Origin: Aliiroseovarius salicola
GTDB lineage: Bacteria; Pseudomonadota; Alphaproteobacteria; Rhodobacterales; Rhodobacteraceae
NCBI RefSeq assembly: GCF_027891095.1
Contig: NZ_JAQIIO010000003.1
Location: forward strand, 1 to 64,000
Length of the DNA: 64,000 bases
Direction of reading: 5' to 3'
Shown here: piece after piece, positions 29,446 to 38,804 of the stretch
Position numbering within the stretch: position 1 is the first letter of the stretch
Layout: each line of letters begins with the position of its first letter
Program-made: the position numbers and the translations under genes
The notes under the pieces: model-generated
Seen by the model: the letters and a program-made list of their open reading frames with translations, nothing else
Database searches by the model: none
Told to the model about the DNA's origin: nothing

Positions 29446-32250
29446 TCAGTCGGCGTCTTCGCTGACGTCACGGGCTAGACGAACGCCGCGTTCGTCCCGG
29501 ATCAGGGTCTGGTCACTGTCAAACAGGTCTTCAAATTCAGAATCTTCTTCGGGAGATGCGGCGGCAACTGGTGCGGCCTCGTCCGTCTCTTCCCCTGAAT
29601 TGAAGTGGATGATTTGTTTCCAGCACCGAGTTGTGTTGTCGCCAAAGATCACCAGAAGATCACCGGGGGCGGCCATGGCCAGTGCCGCGTTCACAGCCTC
29701 AGTTTCATCAGGGATGACACTGATCGAACCCTCCGTCACTCCATGGGCGATCAAACCCGCCTGAAGCATCTTCGGAACCTCGTCATGGCCCCGACCGCGC
29801 CGGCGGTCATCAGCCTTGCAGATATAGTGGTCGTAGTGGTTGGCAAGAACAGATGCAGCGTCGGCAATATCCTCGTCTCGCCGATCCCCGGGCATCGAGA
29901 GGACACAGATCTTGCGCCCCTCCACATCCATCCGATCTGACATCGCACTCATCGCGCCAAGGGCGGCGGGGTTATGGGCATAGTCGAGGATCACCTTGAA
30001 CGGATGTTCGTCAAATACGTTCATGCGGCCGGGCGCCTGGAAAAAGCTGGTATCGAAGGTGCGCAGACCATGACGGATATTGTCCAGATCAACGCCGAAG
30101 CTATAGGCCATTGCGGTGGCGAACATGGCGTTTTGCACGTTGAAGATCGCCTTGCCTTCCAACGCCGCTGGGATCAGGTGCGACCAGAGAACCGGGATAT
30201 GCATCCCGTTATCATAGATGGTCAGCATGTCACCATTCATGCCCTGTTCAAGCACAATCGCCTTGCCGCCAGCCTTGATATGTTCCTTAACGAGATTGTT
30301 GTTCGGGTTGGTCGTCACATAGAAAATCGTCTGAGCATTGGCATAATCCGCCATTTTCAGACAGTTGATATCATCGGCATTCAGAACCGCCGTGCCCGTG
30401 GCGCTTTCGACAACCACGCGTTTGACAACGGCCAGCTCCTCAACCGTGTTGATGCCGCCCAATCCCAGATGGTCTGCCGAGACATTCAGACAGGCCGCCA
30501 CATCAGAACGTTGATACCCAAGGCCCGAGCGTACCAGCCCGCCACGTGCGGTTTCCATGACCGCGAAATCCACCAGTGGGTCACGCAGGACGATCTGGGC
30601 GGATTTGGGTCCGGTCATGTCCCCTTTCACGCTCAGTTTGCCATCCACATAGACCCCGTCGGTTGAGGTCAGGCCGACAATGTTGCCACTGGCCTTCATG
30701 ATATGGGACAGCATACGTGACGTGGTGGTTTTACCGTTGGTGCCGGTGATCGCCGCAATTGGAATGCGGCGAGGTTCCTCGACGGGGAACAGCATGTCGA
30801 TCACATTGCCAGCGACGTCGCGCGGCTCGCCCTCGGACGGGGCGACGTGCATGCGAAAACCGGGGGCCGCGTTCACCTCGACAATGGCGCCACCGATTTC
30901 CTTGTATGACTTGGTGATGTCGTCAATCAGGAAATCAACGCCCCCCACATCAAGGCCAACGGCCATGATGGCGCGTTCTGCCATGTCGCGGTTGTCAGGA
31001 TGCACCACATCGGTCAGATCGATGGCGGTGCCGCCGGTCGAGAGGTTCGCGGTTGAGCGCAAATAGAAGACCTCGCCATCAGGCAGCACGGTCTCGGCGG
31101 TGTGACCTGCACCGTCCAGCAGGCGTTTGGCCTGAGTGTCGATTTCCAGCATGGTCAGCACTTTTTCATGACCGATGCCCCGACGGGGGTCTTCGTTCAC
31201 GATATCGACCAGTTCGGAAATCGAGTGTTTGCCGTCACCTACAACATGGCCGGGCACCCGCTTGGCCACGGCGACCAGCTTGTTGTCGACCACCAGCATG
31301 CGGTGATCAAACCCGGTGATGAAGCTTTCGACCAGAATGGCACGGCTGCGGGAATGTTCCTTGGCCTCGGCAAAACCGGCCTCGACCTCTTCAGCTGAAT
31401 TCAGGTTGATCGAGACGCCGCGCCCGTGATTGGCGTCCAGCGGCTTGACCACAACAGGGTGGCCGATCCGTTCGGCAGCGCGCACAGCTTCTCGAGCACT
31501 ATAGACCATACGCTGTTGCGGCACAGGCAGGCCCAGATCGTTCAAGAGGTTGTGGGTGTCTTCCTTGTCACAAGAAATCTCGACCGCGATATGTTTGGTT
31601 TCCGAGGTGATCGTGGCCTGAATGCGCTTTTGGTATTTGCCATGCCCAAACTGCACAAGCGATCCTTCGTTGAGGCGGATCCATGGGATGTCACGTTCTT
31701 CGGCGGCCTTGACCAGTGAACCGGTTGACGGGCCGAATTCCTTTCTCTGGGCGCGCAGAACAAAACTGCGCAATTCATCTTCCCAGTCAAAGTCATCGTC
31801 GAAATCATAATCAGTCTGGTCTTTCAGGCTCTGCGGCAGCAGATGCATCAGAAGACGCATCGCCAGCTTGCCCGCCGCAAGACCCACATCGCGCTGACGA
31901 TAGGCGTAGACCATATTGTACTGGCCCGGAACGCCAGTGCTGCGGGTCCGACCAAAGGTGACATCGGTGCCGGCGACATTCTGCACTTCGATGGCGCAAT
32001 GTTCCAGAACGTGACCCATCCAGGTGCCTTCATCCTCGCGCAGGCGGCGAATGAACCCGCCTGGTTCGCGGTATGAACACCCGTGTTCAGCAAGACCGGG
32101 AAGGGCCTCAATCAATGCATCAATAAACTCGGCACCAATTTTCGCCGATGGCCATTCTTCCAGAACACCTAGGTCGATGATATGTCGAATGACTGGAAAA
32201 CTGGCCCAAACATTCGGACCGACAAAGACATTGGTTGAAATTATTTTCAT
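29446..32250 (-). CDS. cphA: Cyanophycin synthetase CphA
   Basis: CphA polymerises aspartate and arginine into multi-L-arginyl-poly-L-aspartate, a nitrogen store, using ATP. The 934-residue protein has the N-terminal domain (MGHVLEHCAIEVQNVAGTDV), an ATP-grasp domain (~residues 190-480; VVVKPLDANHGRGVSINL; GGAIVEVNAAPGFRMHV) and a Mur-ligase domain (~490-880; GTNGKTTTSRML; NVSADHLGLGGINTV; DYAHNPAALGAM). The last ~55 residues are an acidic tail beyond the usual family end. The start has GGGGAG four bases upstream. It is third in the iadA-cphB-cphA-Mur operon. Confidence 0.95.
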   Translation of the reverse strand: MKIISTNVFVGPNVWASFPVIRHIIDLGVLEEWPSAKIGAEFIDALIEALPGLAEHGCSYREPGGFIRRLREDEGTWMGHVLEHCAIEVQNVAGTDVTFGRTRSTGVPGQYNMVYAYRQRDVGLAAGKLAMRLLMHLLPQSLKDQTDYDFDDDFDWEDELRSFVLRAQRKEFGPSTGSLVKAAEERDIPWIRLNEGSLVQFGHGKYQKRIQATITSETKHIAVEISCDKEDTHNLLNDLGLPVPQQRMVYSAREAVRAAERIGHPVVVKPLDANHGRGVSINLNSAEEVEAGFAEAKEHSRSRAILVESFITGFDHRMLVVDNKLVAVAKRVPGHVVGDGKHSISELVDIVNEDPRRGIGHEKVLTMLEIDTQAKRLLDGAGHTAETVLPDGEVFYLRSTANLSTGGTAIDLTDVVHPDNRDMAERAIMAVGLDVGGVDFLIDDITKSYKEIGGAIVEVNAAPGFRMHVAPSEGEPRDVAGNVIDMLFPVEEPRRIPIAAITGTNGKTTTSRMLSHIMKASGNIVGLTSTDGVYVDGKLSVKGDMTGPKSAQIVLRDPLVDFAVMETARGGLVRSGLGYQRSDVAACLNVSADHLGLGGINTVEELAVVKRVVVESATGTAVLNADDINCLKMADYANAQTIFYVTTNPNNNLVKEHIKAGGKAIVLEQGMNGDMLTIYDNGMHIPVLWSHLIPAALEGKAIFNVQNAMFATAMAYSFGVDLDNIRHGLRTFDTSFFQAPGRMNVFDEHPFKVILDYAHNPAALGAMSAMSDRMDVEGRKICVLSMPGDRRDEDIADAASVLANHYDHYICKADDRRRGRGHDEVPKMLQAGLIAHGVTEGSISVIPDETEAVNAALAMAAPGDLLVIFGDNTTRCWKQIIHFNSGEETDEAAPVAAASPEEDSEFEDLFDSDQTLIRDERGVRLARDVSEDAD

Positions 32251-32270
32251 GAGGCTCCCCGTTTATCTGC

Positions 32271-33161
32271 TTATTGTTCCCCCCCGCTGGCGGCCTCGTC
32301 CCCGGACAAGTCCGGTAAGGTGCAGAACGCCAGATGCTCATCCGGCGGAAAAGCCTGGCGAGCGGTCAGATCATAACGGCATCCTTCGCCCAGAACGTCA
32401 AGCCGAAGCCCGAGAAGGCTGAGTGCTTCACCGGCGCGCGCGTCCCACATTGAGGAATGTGTCAGGTGGCTGGCATCCACCACAGACACCGTTCCGCTGC
32501 CGACCACTTCAAGGATATTGTCAGGCCCGATAAACGCGGCGGTGTCTTCGTCAATGCCCAGACCGATCAAAAAAGGATTGAAGGATGAGGCAGTTAGCAG
32601 GCGGCCCAAGCGATTGCGTTGGGTGAAGTGCTGATCGATGATGACGGCGTTGGTCAATCCCATACCCGGTGCCAGCGTGATGTTACCCTCGGCAGGGGCG
32701 GTGTTGTTGCTGCCACCGGCAACCATATGCTCTGACATGATCGAAGCACCGGCAGAGGTGCCCGCAACCGGCACACCCGCGGCATTTTGGCGGCGAATTT
32801 TCTGTGCAACCAGCGTTCCACCCAGAATCGCGGACAGGCGCAGTTGGTTCCCGCCGGTCATGAAGATCCCGGTTGCGCGATCCAGCATCTCGGCATAATC
32901 GGGGTTGTCGCAATCCGCCCGGTTGGTGATCGGCAGAAACTCGACCTTGCCTGCCCCAAGTTCCGAGAAGATGCGGTTATAATCAGGTCCTGTTTCCTCA
33001 AGCTGTGAGGCCGTGGGGATCACCACAATATCGGCATCCTCTCCGCCTGACAGCTCCACAAATTTGCGATGGATCTGCATTTCCTTCACGCGATCTTCGC
33101 CACCCCCGATTGGGATGATGAAGCCGCGTGGCGTATTGTCGTCAACTGGTGCAGGGCACAT
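32271..33161 (-). CDS. cphB: Cyanophycinase CphB
   Basis: CphB is a serine-type exopeptidase that cuts cyanophycin into beta-Asp-Arg dipeptides. The 296-residue protein has IGGGEDR near the N terminus, FMTGGNQLRL, and the nucleophile elbow GTSAGASIMSEHM with the catalytic serine, followed by GLGIDEDTAAFIG. The ~30-residue C-terminal extension is ordinary for bacterial forms. It lies 54 nt after iadA and 20 nt before cphA, so storage and mobilisation are co-transcribed. Confidence 0.94.
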   Translation of the reverse strand: MCPAPVDDNTPRGFIIPIGGGEDRVKEMQIHRKFVELSGGEDADIVVIPTASQLEETGPDYNRIFSELGAGKVEFLPITNRADCDNPDYAEMLDRATGIFMTGGNQLRLSAILGGTLVAQKIRRQNAAGVPVAGTSAGASIMSEHMVAGGSNNTAPAEGNITLAPGMGLTNAVIIDQHFTQRNRLGRLLTASSFNPFLIGLGIDEDTAAFIGPDNILEVVGSGTVSVVDASHLTHSSMWDARAGEALSLLGLRLDVLGEGCRYDLTARQAFPPDEHLAFCTLPDLSGDEAASGGEQ

Positions 33162-33215
33162 ATATTACTACCTTCCGGAGCTGAACCGGGCCGTCATCGG
33201 GAACCGCGCGGTCGC

Positions 33216-34382
33216 TTAACCTTGTTCATACATGCCGCGCCGGGCCACTTGGCCTTCGCGGACATGCCATTCCCCCCCAGCCATCACATGCCGTACAGCA
33301 AGGTTTTCGTCAAGAACCACCAGATCGGCATCCATGCCCACCTTAAGACGGCCTTTGCGATGCAGTTTCAAAAGATCGGCAACATTCGACGTGAATGGGG
33401 CGAGTGCTTCGGACAACGGCACACCGGCTCGCACAAGTTCTGCCAGCGTTTCTGGCAGAATATCGCAAAGCCCCACACCAAAGCGGGTCAGGTTACCGTC
33501 GTGATCAAAGGCCGGCAGGCAGCCGCCCCCATCGGAACTGATGGTGAACCGGTCGACCTTGTCCCCGGCGTCGCGAAATTGCAGATAAGCGTCTGCGGCT
33601 GATATTCCGGGGTCCACATGTTCACACGGAAAGGCCGTGGCGTCGACGTAGCAGCCATGCCGCGCCAATGCGACAGCCTGTTCGAACAGCGGCTTATTAC
33701 GATTGATATGGGTCGGGTTAAAGACGCGGGCCGGAATTTCACTGGTTGCGATTGCCTGTTCAAGCATCGAAAGCCCGCGTTCGCCATCCCCCATATGGCA
33801 ATGCACGATCCCGGCCTTGCCGGTCATCAGCCCCGCAACATGTGCCTCGCTGGCAATGCGAAGAAACTCATCTAGGGTTGGTTGGCTCGATCTGTGATCG
33901 CTGATCGCCAGCTCCCCCACACCGATGACGGGATCGAGAAACACAATGTCACCACGGGCTGAACCCGTCAGGGTGGTCAGGGGCACATGGTAACCGCCCG
34001 TGTGACACCAGGCCGAAAGCCCTTCATCACGCAGCCCATAGGCCTGTTGCACCAAGGTCTGGGTGTTGCGGGTCAGGTCATCTGTCCCCAACACGCCAAC
34101 AACCGAGGTCACCCCGGCCTTGGTAAAGGACGACAAGCCCATTGGCGGCACGCGACTGGCCGGTCCGGTCTCGCCGCCGCCGCCAGTGATATGCGCATGG
34201 CCATCAATCAACCCAGGAACGACAGGAGCGCCTTCGGCATCAAAAACTTCAGTCTCAAACAGGTCAGGCAGATCAGGCATCGTGCTGCCAAGATAAACGA
34301 TACGTTCACCCGCAATGACAATGTGGCCGATGCCCAACGGGTCCGGCGCATGTATGAGAGCGTTCTTGATCAGTTTCAGCAT
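33216..34382 (-). CDS. iadA: Isoaspartyl dipeptidase IadA
   Basis: A 388-residue amidohydrolase that splits beta-aspartyl dipeptides. Beside cphB it should finish cyanophycin breakdown, giving free Asp and Arg. Metal and substrate motifs: GLIDGHAHITGGGGETGPAS, CHTGGYHVP, ISDHRSSQPT, VHCHMGDGERG, FNPTHINRN and ISSDGGG. The position of the carboxylated lysine of E. coli IadA (VIGVKCAISDHRS) reads VIGVGELAISDHRS, so a glutamate probably bridges the metals. It is the promoter-proximal gene of the cyanophycin operon. Confidence 0.93.
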   Translation of the reverse strand: MLKLIKNALIHAPDPLGIGHIVIAGERIVYLGSTMPDLPDLFETEVFDAEGAPVVPGLIDGHAHITGGGGETGPASRVPPMGLSSFTKAGVTSVVGVLGTDDLTRNTQTLVQQAYGLRDEGLSAWCHTGGYHVPLTTLTGSARGDIVFLDPVIGVGELAISDHRSSQPTLDEFLRIASEAHVAGLMTGKAGIVHCHMGDGERGLSMLEQAIATSEIPARVFNPTHINRNKPLFEQAVALARHGCYVDATAFPCEHVDPGISAADAYLQFRDAGDKVDRFTISSDGGGCLPAFDHDGNLTRFGVGLCDILPETLAELVRAGVPLSEALAPFTSNVADLLKLHRKGRLKVGMDADLVVLDENLAVRHVMAGGEWHVREGQVARRGMYEQG

Positions 34383-35092
34383 GTTTCAATTCCATCGACA
34401 GGGGTGATCACATCCGTATTGCACCACAAGCCAGTCGAAATACCACCCCCATTTCCGAGACAGCCCGCATGTCGGCCTTAAGCCATTTGTGGACATTTGG
34501 AATATGGAAGCGAATAGCAGATTTGTCAGCATGTCAGCCCCAGGTTTTGTTTGGGTGAACCTCCGCTTTCACCCTTCTCAGCTTGCCTCACAACTTGGCG
34601 GTGGATTGGCGAAAGACACCCGAATGACCAAGTATTCCATGTGCGGGGTGACAATGCCTCTGAGAGGTATTCAATCACCTCGAAAACATTCCCAAGAAAT
34701 CTCTGAATTCATGAGTGATTATAAGAGCTTCAATGATCGCTCGGTGGATGAGTGTGAGTATGAAAGGAGGGAGAGCGGGGTTTCACTATGGGTGTAAGGT
34801 GACTACGCCAATACGATAGAAGCTGACAATTGGGTCGAGCTGGATCAGGATTATGTTGTGCTCCGCCGCGTGTTCGCTTCGCACCTGACCTTAACGTATC
34901 CAGCTTAAAGCACGAACTGGTGCAAAGTCACAAAGTGAATATCGCAGACAATTAAGGTGAATTTTGCAGCTGTATGCCGGAGAAGCACGGGTCTGCATTG
35001 CTTCTGGTCGAGCCCGATATCACTGTGAATGAAGTAATTGGCAATTTAGGTAACAAGGACGGTTGGGGGCGGAAACTGGTTCGGATTGCTGG
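34383..35092. other. Intergenic stretch with a possible gene fragment
   Basis: About 700 bp upstream of the cyanophycin operon, presumably with its promoter. A frame at 34489-34797 (plus) has no recognisable family. At ~34801-34907 (plus) a short stop-bounded frame contains DNWVELDQDYVVLRR, which faintly resembles the heme-dependent oxidative N-demethylase (DUF3445/dimethylamine monooxygenase) family; it is too short to call a gene. Nothing else was recognised. Confidence 0.3.
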
Positions 35093-37162
35093 TTATAAGC
35101 CCTGAACGTTCACGTCCTCTCGCCGAACGATCTCGGTACCCCCTCCCAGGAGTTCTCTCGCAAATTTGTGGCCCGAATGGACAGCGGAAGCGATGAGTCC
35201 AGGCGCCAGGCAATCTCCGATGCGCTCAACTGATTGAATGCCAGCCTCGGGCCAGTGATCCCGATGCTCTTGCAGTTCGGTCCAGAGAGTATCATTCGGA
35301 AGACGAGAGGTGACGGTTATCAGAGTAGCGCACTCGATTTCATGTGATCTGCTCGAATATACACATTCAATCGTTAGCCTGCCATTGACGAGATTTTCCA
35401 GACGGCTTGAGGGGATGATCTCGACATTTAAATCGATCATCCGTTTCTGAATGCGGGATTGTTCCAGCGTGTGATCTGACCAGGGTGCGACAACCGGTGA
35501 AGGCGTAACCAAAACCACTTTGCGCGATGTGGCGACCGCCAGTTCGGCCAGGACACTGCCCATGTAGAACCGGTCGTCGTCAAAGATGACGATCGGACCT
35601 GTTGACCTGTCGGTATCGAGCTTACCCGCCATCACATCGTCGGGTGTCAGCACGCAGTTGTTGTCAAGAAAGGCCAAAGGTCGTCTGTGGGTTCGGCCAA
35701 CGCCATCCGCCCGCCAATAGGATCCGGTTGCCAGCACAACATGCGGAAACCCATACTCCATCACCTCAGAAGCTGTAAGCGGGCTTTCCAGATACAGCTC
35801 TGCATTTGAGGCTTGTTTTAGCTGCCCCAGCCGCCAGTCTCGCACCCGCGCCCATTCTGACAGTCCGGGCAACTGACTTTCACGCGTCACCCGTCCTCCC
35901 CAGTGGTTTCCAGCTTCAGCCAATACCACGTTGCTGCCCCCCCGGATCAGCGAAGTGGCCGCTTCCAGCCCGGCGGGACCTCCGCCAACGACCAAGACGT
36001 CTTTTGGCGGGGCTTTCTGTGTCATGATTTCGGGATGCCATCCACGTCGCCACTCTTCACCGATTGTCGGGTTTTGAGTGCAGCGCATCGGTACGCAGGT
36101 GTTATCTCCTGACACACAGATATTACACCCGATGCATTCGCGGATCTCATCCAGTCGACCTTCCTCGATTTTCTTTGGCAGGAATGGATCGGCTATGGAT
36201 GGTCTGGCCGCTCCGATAAGGTCCAGATGGCCCTTCTTGATCAGGCGCACCATAGTATCAGGAGAGGTGTAGCGACCAACGCCAACCACCGGTTTTGTCG
36301 TTACCGACTTGACGAAACCGGTATAGGCTTCTTGATACCCTTCTTTTGCAAACCGAGAGGTTTGGCTGTCATTTGACCAGTCCGAAAGGTTGACGTCCCA
36401 GAGATCGGGCTCCTCGGCGAGCGCTTCGATGATCTCACGCGCTTCGATGTCACAACGGATGCCTTCGGCACCAAGAAGCTCATCCACAGCGAGCCTGACC
36501 GCCACGGCACAGGTGTCACCAACTGCGTCCTTGGTATCCGCGATCACTTCCTGAAACAGTCTCAGCCGATTGCGAAACGAACCTCCGTATTCATCACTTC
36601 GATGGTTATGGCGCTGCAACAGAAAATGCTGAAGCAGTGTCATGTCATGGCCCGCATAGACATAGATGATATCAAAGCCTGCCGACTTCGCGCGTCGTGC
36701 GGCATCGACATGCCAACGCCTGAATTCACGAATATCCGCCTTGTCCATAGCGCGCGCCTGCACCGGGTCGTCGCTGCCGACGGGGGCGGAAGAGGGCGCG
36801 AGGGGAATACAGCGAGAATAGCGGTTGGCGGTGTGCAACCCGTTATGGGCCAGTTGAATGGCCGCAAGACTGTCATGAGCATGGACTGCTTCGGTGACAA
36901 GGTGCAGGGCCGCGATATCGGTGTCGTCCCACAGCCTCGCTTCATTGGCCGGGGTGATATCTGAAGTCGGATGGATTTCGGTTTCCTGTGTCGAAACCAC
37001 ACCCCAGCCCCCTTCGGCCTTGATGCCACGCAGATGCGCCTCGGACTTCGGGTATCGATGTCCCATACCGGTGCAATGTGGAACCTGATAAAAGCGATTG
37101 GGGGCCGTGACAGGGCCGATTTTCACAGGTTGGAAGAGTATGTCGTAACTTGGATCTCTCAT
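35093..37162 (-). CDS. TMADH/DMADH/histamine-dehydrogenase-family iron-sulfur flavoprotein
   Basis: A 689-residue FMN/[4Fe-4S]/ADP-binding amine dehydrogenase. Residues ~1-370 form the OYE-like barrel with Cys30 in VPHCTGMG, the covalent FMN site of trimethylamine dehydrogenase. The cluster cysteines read CIGCNIC...MRC before TQNPTIGEEWRRGWHPE. Residues ~385-650 are the FAD/NAD-like half (VVGGGPAGLEAA). By eye, catalytic Tyr/His (YVYAGH) and Asp (WSND) are kept. Of the trimethylamine bowl Tyr60-Trp264-Trp355, only the middle Trp remains; the others read Glu and Asp, more like histamine dehydrogenase. The gene is 99 nt after the amino-acid ABC permease on the same strand. Confidence 0.85.
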   Translation of the reverse strand: MRDPSYDILFQPVKIGPVTAPNRFYQVPHCTGMGHRYPKSEAHLRGIKAEGGWGVVSTQETEIHPTSDITPANEARLWDDTDIAALHLVTEAVHAHDSLAAIQLAHNGLHTANRYSRCIPLAPSSAPVGSDDPVQARAMDKADIREFRRWHVDAARRAKSAGFDIIYVYAGHDMTLLQHFLLQRHNHRSDEYGGSFRNRLRLFQEVIADTKDAVGDTCAVAVRLAVDELLGAEGIRCDIEAREIIEALAEEPDLWDVNLSDWSNDSQTSRFAKEGYQEAYTGFVKSVTTKPVVGVGRYTSPDTMVRLIKKGHLDLIGAARPSIADPFLPKKIEEGRLDEIRECIGCNICVSGDNTCVPMRCTQNPTIGEEWRRGWHPEIMTQKAPPKDVLVVGGGPAGLEAATSLIRGGSNVVLAEAGNHWGGRVTRESQLPGLSEWARVRDWRLGQLKQASNAELYLESPLTASEVMEYGFPHVVLATGSYWRADGVGRTHRRPLAFLDNNCVLTPDDVMAGKLDTDRSTGPIVIFDDDRFYMGSVLAELAVATSRKVVLVTPSPVVAPWSDHTLEQSRIQKRMIDLNVEIIPSSRLENLVNGRLTIECVYSSRSHEIECATLITVTSRLPNDTLWTELQEHRDHWPEAGIQSVERIGDCLAPGLIASAVHSGHKFARELLGGGTEIVRREDVNVQGL

Positions 37163-37261
37163 CGGAAGGACCTGATTGTTTGGGAGGCGTGGACCGCGGT
37201 GGAAAACTGTCAGCGCGGCCCAGTCTGAGAGCCTGTCCTGAATGGGCAGGCCCTTGCGATG

Positions 37262-38047
37262 TCACTTACCGGTAGCTCTCCCCGGCACCTGTTGTTCAAA
37301 CCGCCTGAAGAGCAATGTGATTACGCCTGCAATCATCATGTAGAACACAGCCAGCAAAAGCAGCGGTTCATAGACGATGAAGGTGTCTGCCCTGACACGG
37401 GACGAGACCGAATAGATCTCAACCACCGTGATTGTTGCGACAAGAGGCGTCGCTTTGAGTTGCAGGATCGTCTCGCCACCCAGTGTCGGTAAAACGTTGC
37501 GGATGGCCTGCGGTAGCCAGATCCGTCGGAACATGGTTAGGCGCGGCATGCCAAACGCATTGGCTGCCTCCAGCTGGCCTTTGTTGACGCCGGAAAACGC
37601 CCCACGCATGACTTCGCCCTCATACCCTGCATAGGACAGGGTCAGTGCCAGAACGGCATAGGGCCAGGCCTGGCGTAGGTAAGGCCAAAGCTCGCTGCTC
37701 CGGATCCAGGGGATCTGAGGAAACAGAGACCCCAGACCATAGTACAGCAACCAGATTTGCAGCAACAACGGCGTCCCACGGATGATGGTGCAAAAGACCT
37801 TGGCCGGGGCCGCCAGATACCAAGGGCCGATCGCCTGGGCGAGACCTAAAGGTATCGCCAGAAAAAACCCAAGCACCGTGGTCACGATCAGGATCCAGAT
37901 CGTGCGCCAAAGCCCCTCGATTGCCAGCGGTGCGTAGGTTGGGATCCAGTCCCACCGCAGCGTATATGCGCACCACACCACGATTGCTGCGAAGATCAGC
38001 ATGAGGACGATCCGGTGGGGTTTCATCAGGTCTCGCAAGTCGAACAT
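37262..38047 (-). CDS. Polar amino acid ABC transporter permease (HisM-type)
   Basis: A 261-residue inner-membrane permease of the His/Glu/Gln/Arg/opine family. It has an N-terminal helix (LMLIFAAIVVWCAYTL), the 3-TM core, and the EAA loop EAANAFGMPRLTMFRRIWLPQAIRNVLPTLGGE. The start at 38047 overlaps the preceding permease stop (ATGA); a longer frame to 38089 would run into that gene. Together with the binding protein and ATPase it makes a complete importer, most likely for a basic amino acid such as arginine, given the neighbours. Confidence 0.93.
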   Translation of the reverse strand: MFDLRDLMKPHRIVLMLIFAAIVVWCAYTLRWDWIPTYAPLAIEGLWRTIWILIVTTVLGFFLAIPLGLAQAIGPWYLAAPAKVFCTIIRGTPLLLQIWLLYYGLGSLFPQIPWIRSSELWPYLRQAWPYAVLALTLSYAGYEGEVMRGAFSGVNKGQLEAANAFGMPRLTMFRRIWLPQAIRNVLPTLGGETILQLKATPLVATITVVEIYSVSSRVRADTFIVYEPLLLLAVFYMMIAGVITLLFRRFEQQVPGRATGK

Positions 38048-38796
38048 CAGTTTTTCCCCCTGAGCGAAGGCTGACCACGACGTGCCCATTTTTCGATCCG
38101 GTTGAACGCAGCGCCCGAGAACAGTGTCACCATCATGTAAAGCGCACCTGCGGCAAGAAAAAATGTGAAATATGCCCGCGTACTGGCCGCCGCTTGCCGG
38201 GTTTCCAGCGTCAGTTCACTAAACCCAACGATTGCCAATAATGCGGTATCTTTGGTTGCGATGAGCCACAGATTGGCGAGACCGGGAACAGCAAAGGACA
38301 TCATCGCGGGAATGGTAACCCTCCGCATCAGCATTAGCGACGGCATTCCAAAGGCGCGCGCCGCTTCGATCTGACCCTGCGGGATAGCCTGTATGGCACC
38401 GCGCAATACTTCGGTCGAATAGGCCCCCTGAACGATGCCAAGCACCCAGATACCTGCAAAAACGCCCGAGATTTCAACCCGCCCATAGCCAAAGGCCTGT
38501 GCTATTTTGTTCACGAGGTCAGTGCCGACATAATACAGGATCAGGATCAGAACCAGCTCTGGCACCGCTCGGATGACCGTCGTGTAAATGGCGAGGAGAT
38601 CACGAATGACCACCCCGCCATAGAGTTTTCCATATGCTCCGAACAGCCCGATCACGAGCCCAAATCCGAACGCTCCGAAGGCGATCTGCAAAGAGTTCAC
38701 AAGGCCGCGCAGGAGGTTGCCACCCCATCCGGGAGGAGAAAGCGACAAAAGCTCGGCGCTTTTGGCCAGACCCAGCAATTCAAGCAATGGTTCCAA
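38047..38796 (-). CDS. Polar amino acid ABC transporter permease (HisQ-type)
   Basis: A 249-residue partner permease with the EAA loop EAARAFGMPSLMLMRRVTIPAMMSFAVPGLANLW and the family block GAYSTEVLRGAIQAIPQGQ. It begins 8 nt after the binding-protein gene and overlaps the HisM-type gene by 4 nt (ATGA). It forms the heterodimeric channel with that protein. Confidence 0.94.
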   Translation of the reverse strand: MEPLLELLGLAKSAELLSLSPPGWGGNLLRGLVNSLQIAFGAFGFGLVIGLFGAYGKLYGGVVIRDLLAIYTTVIRAVPELVLILILYYVGTDLVNKIAQAFGYGRVEISGVFAGIWVLGIVQGAYSTEVLRGAIQAIPQGQIEAARAFGMPSLMLMRRVTIPAMMSFAVPGLANLWLIATKDTALLAIVGFSELTLETRQAAASTRAYFTFFLAAGALYMMVTLFSGAAFNRIEKWARRGQPSLRGKN

Positions 38797-38804
38797 GGTG
38801 CACC

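Noticed and set aside
34489-34797. Plus-strand frame of 102 codons upstream of the cyanophycin operon
   Set aside because: No ribosome site, no family likeness, and unusual composition; treated as intergenic.
35093-37162. Naming as trimethylamine dehydrogenase
   Set aside because: Two of three residues of the trimethylammonium-binding aromatic bowl are acidic here.
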